Shown piece by piece: positions 33,575 to 43,152 of a stretch of 55,526 nt of DNA. The translations under genes were made by a program, and so were the position numbers. The DNA is from Mediterraneibacter agrestimuris (lineage in GTDB: Bacteria; Bacillota; Clostridia; Lachnospirales; Lachnospiraceae), in assembly GCF_943193195.1 (NCBI RefSeq), contig NZ_CALPDG010000023.1:1-55526 (forward strand). Direction: 5' to 3'. Under the pieces are notes generated by a model. The model was not told where the DNA came from and did no database searches. It was given only the letters and a program-made list of their open reading frames with translations. How positions within the stretch are numbered: position 1 is the first letter of the stretch; every line of letters starts with the position of its first letter.

Positions 33575-35809
33575 ATGGCGAAGATTACCTTTCATGAGGA
33601 AACAAAAACATTTCATCTTTATAATAGAGACATTAGTTATATTATAAGTATTATGGAAAACGGGCACTTGGAACAACTATATTATGGAAAACGCATACAT
33701 GACAAGGCGGATTTCTCCTATCTTGCGGAAAGATGCAGCCGTCCGATGACATCATATATCTATGAGGGGGACAGAACCTTTTCTTTGGAGCATATCCGGC
33801 AGGAATATCCAGTATATGGCTCGACAGATTACCGGCATCCGGCAGTGGAAGTATTGCAGGAGAACGGAAGCCGGATTATGGACTTTCAATATGAGGGACA
33901 TGAAATCAGCAGCGGCAAGCCAAGACTCTCCGGTCTTCCTGCCACTTATACAGAGTCAGATGAGGAAGCAGAAACACTTGTGATACAGTTGAGAGATGGA
34001 GTGACAGGTGTGCGATTGGAACTGCTTTATACGATATTTTCAGAGGGCGGCGTGATTGCCAGAAGCGCGCGTTTTAGAAATGACGGAGGCAGGGCAGTAC
34101 ATCTTTTGACGGCGATGAGTCTGAGTCTTGACCTTCCGGATAAGGAATATGTATGGATGCAGTTTTCAGGTGCATGGGCGAGAGAACGTCATATTAAAAA
34201 CCGAGTGTTGGAACAGGGAATTGTAGCAATTGACAGTCTGCGCGGCAATTCATCACACGAACACAATCCGTTCATGGTGCTGAGACGTCCGAATGCAGCA
34301 GAGGATGTGGGGGAAGTAATTGGCTTTAGTTTGGTGTACAGCGGTAACTTCCGTATTCAGGCAGAGGTGGATACCCATGACGTGACAAGAGTTACGGTGG
34401 GTATCAGTCCGGAAGGCTTTGACTGGAAACTAGATGCAGGCGAAATATTTCAGACGCCGGAAGCTGTCATGGTATATTCTTCGGACGGACTGAACGGTAT
34501 GAGCCGCACCTTCCACCATCTTTACAGAAAACGTCTTGCAAGGGGATATTGGAGAGACCGTGTAAGGCCGATCTTGAATAATAACTGGGAAGCAACGTAT
34601 TTTGATTTCACTCAGGACAAGCTGATAGAGATTGCAAAGAAGGCGAAAGAATGTGGTGTGGAGTTGTTTGTGCTGGATGATGGATGGTTTGGGGCAAGAA
34701 GCAATGACCATGCAGGACTTGGAGACTGGGCAGCAAATAAGGAGCGGCTCCCTTATGGAATTTCCGGGCTGTCGGAAGCAATTGAAAATCTGGGTATGGG
34801 ATTTGGTCTGTGGTTCGAGCCGGAAATGGTGAATAAGGATTCAGATTTGTACAGAGCTCACCCTGACTGGATACTCAAGACTCCTGAACGCAGTGTTTCT
34901 CATGGAAGGCATCAGTATGTATTAGACTTCTCACGGAAAGAAGTGGTAGACTGTATCTATGGAATGATGTACAAGATTCTGTCGGAATCAAAGATTTCTT
35001 ATATTAAATGGGATATGAACCGAAGCATTACGGAGTGTTACTCGGCGGCGCTGCCTGCTGACCGGCAGGGAGAAGTGTTCCACCGGTATATACTTGGCGT
35101 ATATGATTTGTATGAGCGTCTGATAAGTGCATTTCCGAAAATATTATTTGAGTCTTGTGCAAGCGGAGGCGGAAGATTTGATCCCGGAATCCTTTACTAT
35201 GCGCCGCAAGGCTGGGCGAGTGATGATTCAGACGCGGTAGAGCGTTTGAAGATTCAGTACGGAACTTCCATGTGCTATCCCATCAGCAGTATCGGGAGCC
35301 ATGTTTCAGTCATACCGAACCATCAGGTATTTCGTAACACTCCGCTGCATACACGGGCAAATGTCGCATATTTCGGAACATTTGGCTATGAACTGGATTT
35401 GAATAAGCTGACGGATGAGGAGCTTTTGGAAGTGAAAGACCAGATCGCGTTTATGAAGGAGTACAGAGAGATCCTTCAGTTTGGAGATTTTTATCGCCTG
35501 AAAAGTCCATTTGAGGGAAATGAAACAGTATGGATGACAGTCAGTGAGGATAAGAAAACGGCGGTAGTTGGTTGGTACAGGGTGCTTAACGGCGTGAATC
35601 TGCCGTACAGCAGAGTCCGGCTGCAGGGTTTAAATCCAGATGTGGTTTATGAGAACTTGCTGGACGGCACAGAGCATTACGGAGATGAACTTATGCATGT
35701 TGGCTTGATAACGAGTGACGGCATGGCAGGACAATTGGAAGGTGATGCAGAGAGGATCACAGATTTTGAGTCGCGGATTTATCTGTTGAAGGAAAAAACG
35801 GTATGCTGA
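33575..35809 (+). CDS. Alpha-galactosidase, GH36
   Basis: 744 residues, the usual length for the MelA/AgaR/RafA-type GH36 enzymes. A beta-sandwich N-terminal domain leads into the barrel. LFVLDDGWFGARSND, then YIKWDMNRSITE with nucleophile Asp480, SCASGGGRFDPGILYY, and WASDDSDAVERL with the acid/base Asp at about 550. It removes terminal alpha-1,6-galactose from raffinose, melibiose or stachyose. There is no signal peptide, so it acts inside the cell on imported sugars. GGAGGCGGGAG precedes ATG 33575. Confidence 0.94.
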   Translation: MAKITFHEETKTFHLYNRDISYIISIMENGHLEQLYYGKRIHDKADFSYLAERCSRPMTSYIYEGDRTFSLEHIRQEYPVYGSTDYRHPAVEVLQENGSRIMDFQYEGHEISSGKPRLSGLPATYTESDEEAETLVIQLRDGVTGVRLELLYTIFSEGGVIARSARFRNDGGRAVHLLTAMSLSLDLPDKEYVWMQFSGAWARERHIKNRVLEQGIVAIDSLRGNSSHEHNPFMVLRRPNAAEDVGEVIGFSLVYSGNFRIQAEVDTHDVTRVTVGISPEGFDWKLDAGEIFQTPEAVMVYSSDGLNGMSRTFHHLYRKRLARGYWRDRVRPILNNNWEATYFDFTQDKLIEIAKKAKECGVELFVLDDGWFGARSNDHAGLGDWAANKERLPYGISGLSEAIENLGMGFGLWFEPEMVNKDSDLYRAHPDWILKTPERSVSHGRHQYVLDFSRKEVVDCIYGMMYKILSESKISYIKWDMNRSITECYSAALPADRQGEVFHRYILGVYDLYERLISAFPKILFESCASGGGRFDPGILYYAPQGWASDDSDAVERLKIQYGTSMCYPISSIGSHVSVIPNHQVFRNTPLHTRANVAYFGTFGYELDLNKLTDEELLEVKDQIAFMKEYREILQFGDFYRLKSPFEGNETVWMTVSEDKKTAVVGWYRVLNGVNLPYSRVRLQGLNPDVVYENLLDGTEHYGDELMHVGLITSDGMAGQLEGDAERITDFESRIYLLKEKTVC

Positions 35810-35851
35810 TATGCACTGAATTTTGGTGGGAGAATGTGGAGGAACATTGTT

Positions 35852-36496
35852 GTGAAGGAACAAAATAATTTGGGAGTCAGGACAGGATTGATGTTGTTGG
35901 GGATTCTGTTGATTGGTCTGTGTGTGGCATTTTTTCGTATTGCAGGATTTGGAGTAGATCCGTTCACATGTATGAATCTTGGGATCAGCAGTTTTATCGG
36001 CTGGCTGTTTGGGACATGGCAGCTGGCTGCAAATACAATGATTTTGGTTGTTGTATTTTTCACGGTCCGTAATTGTATCGGTTTGGGAACGATCATCAAC
36101 ATGGTTTTTGTAGGGTATATTGCAGATGGTGTCTGCTGGCTGGTGCAGGATGTTCTGAAGGCTGAACCGGGAATACTGCTCCGTATCGTTTCACTGACTG
36201 TTGCAATGCTGTTTGCTTCTGTCGGGGTCGCACTGTATATGAAAGCTGATATGGGGATCGCACCGTATGACAGCGTGGCAGTCATGATCGAAAAAGCAAC
36301 GAAGAAGATTCCATTCCATATCGGAAGAGTGATTTCAGATATAACGGTCATAGTCATCGGAGTAATGTTCTGTTTATTGGCGGGAAAAAGTATATGGACT
36401 GTAATTGGCGCGGGTACTGTTTGTAATGCATTGTTTAATGGTCCGCTGATTCAATTTTTTCGTAGTAAGATTGACCAGATGCTATCGCAATTGTGA
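35852..36496 (+). CDS. YczE/YitT-like membrane protein
   Basis: 214 residues with five or six hydrophobic segments (LMLLGILLIGLCVAFFRIAG, TMILVVVFFTVRN, LTVAMLFASVGVALYM, ISDITVIVIGVMFCLL) and the motifs GFGVDPFT and ADMGIAPYDS, typical of the YczE group. Function unknown. GTG 35852 is preferred because TGGAGG lies 8-9 bases upstream; ATG 35834 is an alternative. It follows the alpha-galactosidase by 42 bases but need not share its function. Confidence 0.75.
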   Translation: MKEQNNLGVRTGLMLLGILLIGLCVAFFRIAGFGVDPFTCMNLGISSFIGWLFGTWQLAANTMILVVVFFTVRNCIGLGTIINMVFVGYIADGVCWLVQDVLKAEPGILLRIVSLTVAMLFASVGVALYMKADMGIAPYDSVAVMIEKATKKIPFHIGRVISDITVIVIGVMFCLLAGKSIWTVIGAGTVCNALFNGPLIQFFRSKIDQMLSQL

Positions 36497-36499
36497 TGG

Positions 36500-36664
36500 A
36501 AGACATTGAAACACAGTGTGCTTATAAGCTGTTATAAGTAATTCTAAAGAGTTCTGTTGTCAGGAAAGTTTGACTTCCCTGTGCGAAAAGCGTAATATAT
36601 TCATATATAAAAGTACGAAAGCTGTCCACGAATATGATTGTTTCAAAAGTGGACAGCTTTTCAG
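36500..36664 (+). promoter_or_regulatory. Structured leader ending in a terminator before the BMP lipoprotein gene
   Basis: A perfect 12-bp hairpin (aaagctgtccac 36618-36629, gtggacagcttt 36649-36660, then TTTTC) stands directly before the ribosome site. Upstream are cttataa/ttataag and caggaaag/cttccctg pairings. The layout suggests transcription attenuation, but I do not recognise a riboswitch class; the conserved purine-riboswitch core was not found. Confidence 0.4.
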
Positions 36665-36681
36665 ACTAAGGAGGGAAAGAT

Positions 36682-37860
36682 ATGAAAAAGAAAGTATTAG
36701 CATTACTCATGAGTACAGCAATGATTGTCAGTCTCCTTGCAGGATGCGGCGCTCCGGCAGCAGCAGATCCGAAAGAGACTGAGGATGAAGGTACAAAGAA
36801 AGAAGAGACTGTAGAAGGCATTCCGGCAGATGAGATCAAGATTGGATTTGTTCATGTATCTGACGCAAGCGATATGGGATATACATACAATCATGATCTT
36901 GGAACAAAGGAAATGCAGAAAGCACTGAACATTAGTGATGACCAGATTGTGAATAAGTTTAACGTGCCGGAGGGCGCAGAGTGTGATACTGCATTGAGAG
37001 AACTGGTAGATGCAGGCTGTAATATCATCTTTGCTACGAGCTTTGGTTTTGAAGATTATGTAAAGGAAGTTGCTGCTGAGTATCCAGAGGTTCAGTTCTG
37101 CCATGCTACAGGTTATCAGGCAGTAGATTCTGGTCTGGATAATATGCACAACTATTTTGCTTCTATTTATGAGGCGCGTTACCTTGCAGGAATCGCAGCA
37201 GGCATGAAGACAGAGTCCAATAAGCTGGGATATGTTGCTGCGTTCCCATTTGCAGAGGTTATCAGCGGATATACAGCATTCTATCTTGGAGCTAAGAGTG
37301 TGAATCCGGATGTGACTATGGATATTATGTACACCAATTCATGGAATGACCCAACTGTTGAGTCACAGGTTGCGAAGGCATTGATCGAGCGCGGATGTGA
37401 TGTGGTTTCCCAGCACTCCGATTCTACTGCTCCGGCAACAACAGCAGAGGACAATGGTGTATGGCAGGTTGGTTACAACAATGATATGATTGAGGCAGCT
37501 CCGAAAGCATCTCTGATCTCCGCAAGAATTGACTGGGGCATTTATGTGACCGAGGCTGTAAAAGCTATGATCGATGGAACAGAGATTCCGGTGGACTGGT
37601 GCAAAGGACTTGCAGACGAAGCAGTTTATCTGTCACCATTGAATGCAGATATCGCAGCAGACGGAACACAGGAAGCAATTGATGAAGCAAAAGAAAAACT
37701 AATCTCTGGCGATCTTCATGTATTTGCCGGACCGCTTAACGGAAAGAGTCCGGAAGGCGAGGCAATTGAGGTTGCAGAGGGTGAATATTATCACGAGCAG
37801 GAAGAGGCTTCTGCTCCGTCATGGTGCTACATTGTTGAAGGATGTAATGTAGTAGAATAA
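36682..37860 (+). CDS. BMP family lipoprotein, nucleoside-binding
   Basis: 392 residues. A lipoprotein signal is clear: MKKKVLALLMSTAMIVSLLA then the lipobox LAGC (Cys22). The mature part is a PnrA/BmpA-type binding fold (KIGFVHVSDASDMGYTYNHD, GCNIIFATSFGFEDYVKEVA, RYLAGIAAGM). It lies outside the membrane and captures purine nucleosides in characterised members. GGAGGGAAAGAT precedes the ATG. It heads the importer formed with the ATPase and two permeases downstream, and hairpins between it and the ATPase probably lower their expression relative to the binding protein. Confidence 0.9.
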   Translation: MKKKVLALLMSTAMIVSLLAGCGAPAAADPKETEDEGTKKEETVEGIPADEIKIGFVHVSDASDMGYTYNHDLGTKEMQKALNISDDQIVNKFNVPEGAECDTALRELVDAGCNIIFATSFGFEDYVKEVAAEYPEVQFCHATGYQAVDSGLDNMHNYFASIYEARYLAGIAAGMKTESNKLGYVAAFPFAEVISGYTAFYLGAKSVNPDVTMDIMYTNSWNDPTVESQVAKALIERGCDVVSQHSDSTAPATTAEDNGVWQVGYNNDMIEAAPKASLISARIDWGIYVTEAVKAMIDGTEIPVDWCKGLADEAVYLSPLNADIAADGTQEAIDEAKEKLISGDLHVFAGPLNGKSPEGEAIEVAEGEYYHEQEEASAPSWCYIVEGCNVVE

Positions 37861-37861
37861 C

Positions 37862-37970
37862 AGTAACAGTTCAGCCTTTCAGCGGGACTGTTACGAATAA
37901 TATCATATTGAATTTTTATTGAATAGAGAAAGTGCATTGGGAGCGGTCTGAAAAGACGGCTCCCAATTTG
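37862..37970 (+). terminator. Two hairpins between BMP and ATPase genes
   Basis: gtaacagttc / ggactgttac (37862-37893) and attgggagc / gctcccaat (about 37937-37970, followed by TTTG). They probably act as partial terminators that favour the binding protein. Confidence 0.55.
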
Positions 37971-38031
37971 TTTATTTCTTGCGAAATATGGGATTCTCTG
38001 GTACGATAGATATAAGAAGGAATGATTAAAT

Positions 38032-39624
38032 TTGGCGAAAGAGGGTGAAGACTTGGGCGAGACGGAAAAACTAGCAATTAAAATGAATAAGATTACTAAG
38101 ACATTCGGCAAGGTGGTTGCGAATAAGGACGTAAATCTTGAGCTGCGCGAAGGAGAAATACTGGCGCTTCTCGGAGAGAACGGAAGTGGAAAGACAACAT
38201 TGATGAACATGTTGTCGGGAATCTATTTTCCAGATCATGGTGAGATTTATGTACATGGCAAAGAGGTGACGATCCGTTCCCCGAAATATGCGTTTTCTCT
38301 CGGCATCGGTATGATTCATCAGCATTTTAAACTGGTGGACGTGCTGACGGCTGCGGAGAACATAATATTGGGATTGGACGGCAAGGTGACGGTCAACCGA
38401 AAAGAAGTGAATAAAAAGGTGTCTGAACTGGCGCAGAAGTACGGCTTTGATCTGGATCCGACCAAGAAGATTTATAACATGGCAGTATCCGAGAAGCAGA
38501 CGGTAGAGATTTTGAAGGTGCTGTACCGAGGCGCGGATATTTTGATCTTGGATGAGCCGACGGCGGTTCTGACTCCCCAGGAGACAGATAAGCTGTTTAA
38601 TGTGCTCCGGAATATGAAGGAGGACGGCAAATCCATTATCATCATTACACATAAGCTGAATGAGGTTATGGCAATTTCCGACCGGGTTGCGATTTTGAGA
38701 AAGGGAGAATACATAGGCGTTGTCAATACGCCGGAGACAGATCAGGCACAGCTTACAGAGATGATGGTCGGAAGACCCATCAGTCTGAAGATCGACCGTC
38801 CGGAAGTAGAAGAGAAGGAGGAGCGTCTTCAGGTTATCGGACTGACATGCTTAAACGGAGAGGGCGTGAAAGCGCTGGATAATGTTTCCTTTACTGCTTA
38901 TGGCGGTGAGATTCTTGGTGTTGCAGGAATCGCAGGAAGCGGGCAGAAGGAACTGTGTGAGGCGATCGCAGGTCTGTATCCATCAATCGGCGGTTCTGTA
39001 TTGTATTCTGTAGAACATGAGGGAACATATATTAAAGAACGTATTCTGGGACTCAAACCAGATGAGATTTCCAGAAAGGGAATTGCCATGGCATATGTGC
39101 CGGAGGACCGTCTTGGAATGGGGCTTGTTGCAGGTATGGATATGACAGATAACGTGATGCTTAGAAGCTATAAGGAGAACAAGGGTATTTTTGTAGACCG
39201 TAAGGCTCCGAAGGCATTGTCGGAGAAGCTGATCGAGGAATTGGAAATTGTTACACCGGGAGTGGGAACTCCGGTAGGACGTCTTTCGGGAGGTAATGTA
39301 CAGAAGGTGCTTCTGGGCAGGGAAATTGCCTGCAGTCCATCCGTCCTGATTGTGGCATATCCGGTTCGCGGGCTGGATATCAATTCTTCTTACAGAATCT
39401 ATGATCTGTTAAATGAACAGAAGAAAAAAGGTGTTGCCGTTATTTTTATCGGAGAAGACCTGGACGTGTTGATGGAAATTTCAGACCGGCTGATGGTGCT
39501 GTGCGGCGGTAAAGTCAGCGGTATCGTGGATCCGAAGGAAGTTACCAAGGAAGAGATCGGTCTGATGATGATTCATGTAGATAATCAGGCGGCAGATGAT
39601 GTGAGTGGGGAGGTGGACGTATGA
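38032..39624 (+). CDS. Nucleoside ABC importer ATPase (NupA-like, double domain)
   Basis: 530 residues with two ATPase halves, as in RbsA/NupA-type carriers. Half 1 has GENGSGKTTLMNMLSG and ILILDEPTAVLTPQ; half 2 has a degenerate A-site (GIAGSGQKELCEAIAG), signature LSGGNVQKVLLGRE and VLIVAYPVRGLDINS, where Ala-Tyr replaces the usual Asp-Glu of Walker B. Start uncertain: TTG 38032, TTG 38053 (GAGGGTG upstream) or ATG 38083. It overlaps the first permease gene by 4 bases. Confidence 0.9.
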   Translation: MAKEGEDLGETEKLAIKMNKITKTFGKVVANKDVNLELREGEILALLGENGSGKTTLMNMLSGIYFPDHGEIYVHGKEVTIRSPKYAFSLGIGMIHQHFKLVDVLTAAENIILGLDGKVTVNRKEVNKKVSELAQKYGFDLDPTKKIYNMAVSEKQTVEILKVLYRGADILILDEPTAVLTPQETDKLFNVLRNMKEDGKSIIIITHKLNEVMAISDRVAILRKGEYIGVVNTPETDQAQLTEMMVGRPISLKIDRPEVEEKEERLQVIGLTCLNGEGVKALDNVSFTAYGGEILGVAGIAGSGQKELCEAIAGLYPSIGGSVLYSVEHEGTYIKERILGLKPDEISRKGIAMAYVPEDRLGMGLVAGMDMTDNVMLRSYKENKGIFVDRKAPKALSEKLIEELEIVTPGVGTPVGRLSGGNVQKVLLGREIACSPSVLIVAYPVRGLDINSSYRIYDLLNEQKKKGVAVIFIGEDLDVLMEISDRLMVLCGGKVSGIVDPKEVTKEEIGLMMIHVDNQAADDVSGEVDV

Positions 39625-40718
39625 GCGTACAGAAAGTAAAAGTGAAAGAACCGCTTTTGCGCATGGCGAAGCGCGATACCATGTCCAATCAAAAGTCATG
39701 GACTGTCCGGGGAATTGCATTTTTACTGTCACTTATTACCGGAGGACTTGTGATCCTGGCATTGGGACACAATCCGATAGCGGTATATAAGTCTATGGTT
39801 GTGGGTGCGTGGGGATCTCCTACAGTTATTCGTGAAACGGTAAAGATTGCAGTACCGCTGTTAATCACGGCAATCGGTATTTCCTTTGCATTTAAGATGA
39901 AGTTCTGGAATATCGGGGGCGAGGGACAGATCATCGTCGGTGCGGTAGCCGCCGGATATTTCGGACTGTTTACGGCGCATATTCTGCCGAAGCTCCCATT
40001 AGTGATCCTGATGCTGTTAGCCGGTATGTTGGCGGGAGGACTTTACGGACTGCTTCCGGCGCTCTGTAAAGCAAAATGGGGTACAAATGAGACATTGTTT
40101 ACATTGATGCTGAACTATATTGCGCTGGCATTTGTCAAATATCTGATGAACGGACCGTGGAAAGCTCCGGGCAGCAGTTTTCCGAAAATTGCGATGCTGG
40201 CTCCGGGAGCGCGTCTGACGAAGGTGTTCGGCGTGCACTGGGGATGGATTCTCGCATTGGTGCTGGTTGTTGTTTCCTCTGTATATTTATCAAAGACAAA
40301 ACAGGGATACGAAATAGCTGTTGTCGGAGAAAGTAATAACACCGCGCGCTATGCCGGAATTAATGTCAGCAAGGTATTCATCCGGACTATGTTTATATCC
40401 GGCGCGCTTTGCGGATTGGTTGGTATGCTGCAGTTTTCCGGCGCGGATTATACGATCACAGAAGGAATTGCAGGCGGCGTTGGATTTACTGCTATCACCG
40501 TTGCATGGCTGGCAAAGATGAATCCGTATGGAATGTTGGTTGTATCCGTATTTATCGCAATGCTGGAGCGAGGATCTAATGCGATCCAGACACAGTTCAA
40601 GATTCCGGCGTCTGCGTCAGAGCTGTTGATAGGAATTATTTTGTTCTTCATGCTGGGATGCGAATTCTTCATTTCTTACCGGCTGATCGTACGGGGAAAG
40701 GAGGAAACTCATGCTTAG
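39621..40718 (+). CDS. Nucleoside ABC importer permease 1 (NupB/BPD_transp_2)
   Basis: 365 residues with about nine hydrophobic segments. The family motif region is KAKWGTNETLFTLMLNYIAL and, further on, VVGESNNTARYAGINVSKVF, the EAA-like loop that touches the ATPase. Its ATG overlaps the ATPase stop (ATGA), and its end overlaps the next permease start, so all three are translated as a unit. Together with the next gene it forms the channel for nucleosides. Confidence 0.9.
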   Translation: MSVQKVKVKEPLLRMAKRDTMSNQKSWTVRGIAFLLSLITGGLVILALGHNPIAVYKSMVVGAWGSPTVIRETVKIAVPLLITAIGISFAFKMKFWNIGGEGQIIVGAVAAGYFGLFTAHILPKLPLVILMLLAGMLAGGLYGLLPALCKAKWGTNETLFTLMLNYIALAFVKYLMNGPWKAPGSSFPKIAMLAPGARLTKVFGVHWGWILALVLVVVSSVYLSKTKQGYEIAVVGESNNTARYAGINVSKVFIRTMFISGALCGLVGMLQFSGADYTITEGIAGGVGFTAITVAWLAKMNPYGMLVVSVFIAMLERGSNAIQTQFKIPASASELLIGIILFFMLGCEFFISYRLIVRGKEETHA

Positions 40719-41703
40719 TACGTTGAATAGTTTGTTTATTGCGGCAGTTCTTGCCGGTACTCCGCTGCTCCTTGGAGCGTTGGGAGAAATCCTGACAGAG
40801 AAGTCGGGTAACCTGAACCTTGGTGTAGAAGGTATGATGTTTATGGGCGCCATAACCGGACTTGCAGGTTCTTATTACTATGAGCAGGGAGTGATGGCTT
40901 CCGGCGGTTCACCAAATGGAGTTTTGTCCGCCATGATCGCATTGATCTGTTCCTTCCTTGCAGGTACGCTTGGAGCATTGATCTACAGTTTCCTGACGAT
41001 CACACTCCGGGCAAATCAGAATGTAACCGGTTTGACGCTGACCATTTTTGGTACTGGCTTCGGTAACTTTTTCGGCGAATATATCGGACAGAAGGCAGGC
41101 GGTTATGTGGCAGTCGGAGATGCGACAAAGGCGGCGTTTACCAATTTGAAGATTCCGGTATTGTCAGAGATTCCTGTACTGGGCAAATTATTGTTTCAGT
41201 ATAATTGGCTTGTATATTTTGCAATTATTCTGGCAGTTGCTATGACATGGTTTTTTAACAAATCTCGTGTGGGACTGAATCTGCGTGCGGTTGGCGAAAG
41301 TCCGGCGACAGCGGATGCCGCGGGAATTGATATTACCAGATACAAATATATTGCAACGGTTATCGGAGGCGGTATCTGTGGAATCGGCGGAATGTATATG
41401 AGTATGGTAACGACCAAGGGTGTGTGGGTACATGGCTGTGTCAGCGGTTATGGCTGGCTGGCAGTTGCGCTTGTTATTTTTGCAACATGGAGCCCGGCGC
41501 GCGGAATGCTCGTGGCACTTGTATTCGGTGGTCTGACGATTATGCGTATGTATGTAAATATCCCAGGACTTCCGGCGCAGATATATGATATGCTGCCATA
41601 TGTGGCAACGATACTTGTACTGATCATTACAAGTATGCGGGAGAGTAAGGAACATGCACAGCCGAAGAGCTGCGGAATTAATTACTTCCGTGAGGAAAGA
41701 TAG
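40711..41703 (+). CDS. Nucleoside ABC importer permease 2 (NupC/BPD_transp_2)
   Basis: 330 residues with eight to nine hydrophobic segments; GALGEILTEKSGNLNLGVEG near the N terminus and AVGESPATADAAGIDITRYK as the coupling loop are typical of the second permease of BMP-type importers. GGAAAGGAGG precedes ATG 40711 inside the previous gene. Terminator follows. Confidence 0.9.
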   Translation: MLSTLNSLFIAAVLAGTPLLLGALGEILTEKSGNLNLGVEGMMFMGAITGLAGSYYYEQGVMASGGSPNGVLSAMIALICSFLAGTLGALIYSFLTITLRANQNVTGLTLTIFGTGFGNFFGEYIGQKAGGYVAVGDATKAAFTNLKIPVLSEIPVLGKLLFQYNWLVYFAIILAVAMTWFFNKSRVGLNLRAVGESPATADAAGIDITRYKYIATVIGGGICGIGGMYMSMVTTKGVWVHGCVSGYGWLAVALVIFATWSPARGMLVALVFGGLTIMRMYVNIPGLPAQIYDMLPYVATILVLIITSMRESKEHAQPKSCGINYFREER

Positions 41704-41731
41704 AAACGATTGTTCTTGAATAATTCAATAA

Positions 41732-41778
41732 GAGATACCCGAGTGACTTTTCAGAATGAGAAATGCCTCGGGTATTTT
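41732..41778 (+). terminator. Terminator of the nucleoside importer operon
   Basis: atacccgag and ctcgggtat pair and are followed by T6. Confidence 0.85.
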
Positions 41779-41901
41779 TTATGATAAATAAAATAAAAGA
41801 AGATAAAATAAGTGGGATAAGTATAGCAGACTATACTTGCGGTACAGAAGAAAGGGACATATAATAAGTTTGATGGGGAAACGAAAAAAGGAGACGGGCT
41901 T

Positions 41902-42819
41902 ATGGCAGGAAAACGGGTGACGATGAAAGATATTGCAAGAGAAACAGGCGTATCTACAGCTACAGTATCGTATGTTTTAAATTATTCGGAGAAAGAAAAA
42001 ATCAGCCATGATACCAGAATACGTGTATTCGAGGCGGCGCGTAAATTGAATTATGTTCCTAATATGGCAGCAAGGACTCTGGCGGGAAATAAAAGCTTTC
42101 TCGTTGGAATTATTATTAATATGGCGGGAAAAAACAAAAAGAGTAAGGTGTATCAGTATTATGATTTAGCACAAGAGATTCAAAAACTATTATACCCTAA
42201 GCGATATGATGTGGTGCTGATTCCAAGCAAGGAAGTTGAAAACGATATTCTCATAGGGGAAAAAAGATTATTGGACACAGTTTTTCTTATGGATATGGAA
42301 GAAACAGTATTTTGTGATGTAGCCAGTCACTTTTTTGTACCGGCAATTTTTATTGACGGATATGTAGAGGATTCTTTATTTTTTAAAGTTTTAACTGATT
42401 ATGAGAAAATAATGGAACAGGCATGTGAGCAATTAGGCAAAGAGTTCTATGTTGTAATGGAAGAGTATTCAAACCAATACGCTTTAGAAATAATTAAAAA
42501 GTATGTTCCTGAGAAAGATATTTTTATTAATAACTTTGAAAGCAGTATGAAAGAATTTTTAGATGATCACCAGATGCAGAAAGGTCTGGTAATCGGAGAA
42601 ATATTAGGAATGCAGGCAGAACATTATGTAGACAATCATAACTTATTGGTGGTAGTTCAGGGAGAAGAGGAGAGTATGCTTCTTCCAGATACAAAAAAAA
42701 TTATTGTAAGTAATCGCAAAAAGGCAGAGAAGGCAGTCGAGGTAATGGAGAGGCTTTTAAATTTAAGTGATGAAGAGGAAACGGGACATGTAAGTTATAT
42801 CACTCCCGTAGTTCAATAA
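41902..42819 (+). CDS. LacI family transcriptional regulator
   Basis: 305 residues. The N-terminal headpiece is classical: VTMKDIARETGVSTATVSYV, LNYSE, then the hinge YVPNMAARTLAGNKS. The effector domain is shorter and more divergent than usual for LacI proteins (about 240 residues). It lies before the sugar importer operon, whose promoter carries a LacI-type palindrome at 43105-43116, so it most likely represses that operon until a glucan sugar binds. GGAGACGGG precedes ATG 41902. An inverted repeat aagtata/tatactt near 41818-41838 may be its own control site. Confidence 0.9.
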   Translation: MAGKRVTMKDIARETGVSTATVSYVLNYSEKEKISHDTRIRVFEAARKLNYVPNMAARTLAGNKSFLVGIIINMAGKNKKSKVYQYYDLAQEIQKLLYPKRYDVVLIPSKEVENDILIGEKRLLDTVFLMDMEETVFCDVASHFFVPAIFIDGYVEDSLFFKVLTDYEKIMEQACEQLGKEFYVVMEEYSNQYALEIIKKYVPEKDIFINNFESSMKEFLDDHQMQKGLVIGEILGMQAEHYVDNHNLLVVVQGEEESMLLPDTKKIIVSNRKKAEKAVEVMERLLNLSDEEETGHVSYITPVVQ

Positions 42820-42833
42820 GATGATGAGGTTGT

Positions 42834-42875
42834 GGGAATCGTGATTTTTAACAAAAAATTATGATTCCCTTTTTG
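42834..42875 (+). terminator. Terminator after lacI-type gene
   Basis: gggaatcgtgattttt pairs with aattatgattccc and is followed by T5. Confidence 0.7.
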
Positions 42876-43066
42876 ATATGAAAGAAAGTAGAAAAGAAAG
42901 TGTTAAGTACTTAATAAAATATCGGATTCAAAAAAAATTGTGTAATTAAAGGGAATGGGGAATACAAGAATTACTTAACTTAAAAAAATAAGTAAAAAAG
43001 ATGAAAAATTGCACAAAAATTGCATTGTAATAAATGCTGAAAATGTATAAGGTGTATAAAATGAAA

Positions 43067-43095
43067 TTGACGCTGAGTTATGAGAATGCTATCAT
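43067..43095 (+). promoter_or_regulatory. Promoter of the sugar importer operon
   Basis: TTGACG (43067-43072), a 17-base spacer and TATCAT (43090-43095). The rest of the 333-base gap from 42820 holds only the terminator and AT-rich DNA. Confidence 0.7.
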
Positions 43096-43104
43096 AATTA
43101 TAGA

Positions 43105-43116
43105 TTAAGCGCTTAA
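43105..43116. promoter_or_regulatory. LacI-type operator
   Basis: The perfect palindrome ttaagcgcttaa has the central CG/GC step of LacI-family sites and covers the expected transcription start, 10 bases after the -10 box. Confidence 0.65.
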
Positions 43117-43152
43117 GTAAAATGTGTATGATAAAAAGAAAGGAGAGCAAAG

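Noticed and set aside
36500-36664. Purine riboswitch before the nucleoside importer
   Set aside because: The conserved loop and junction bases of the purine aptamer could not be found; only the terminator and loose pairings are visible.
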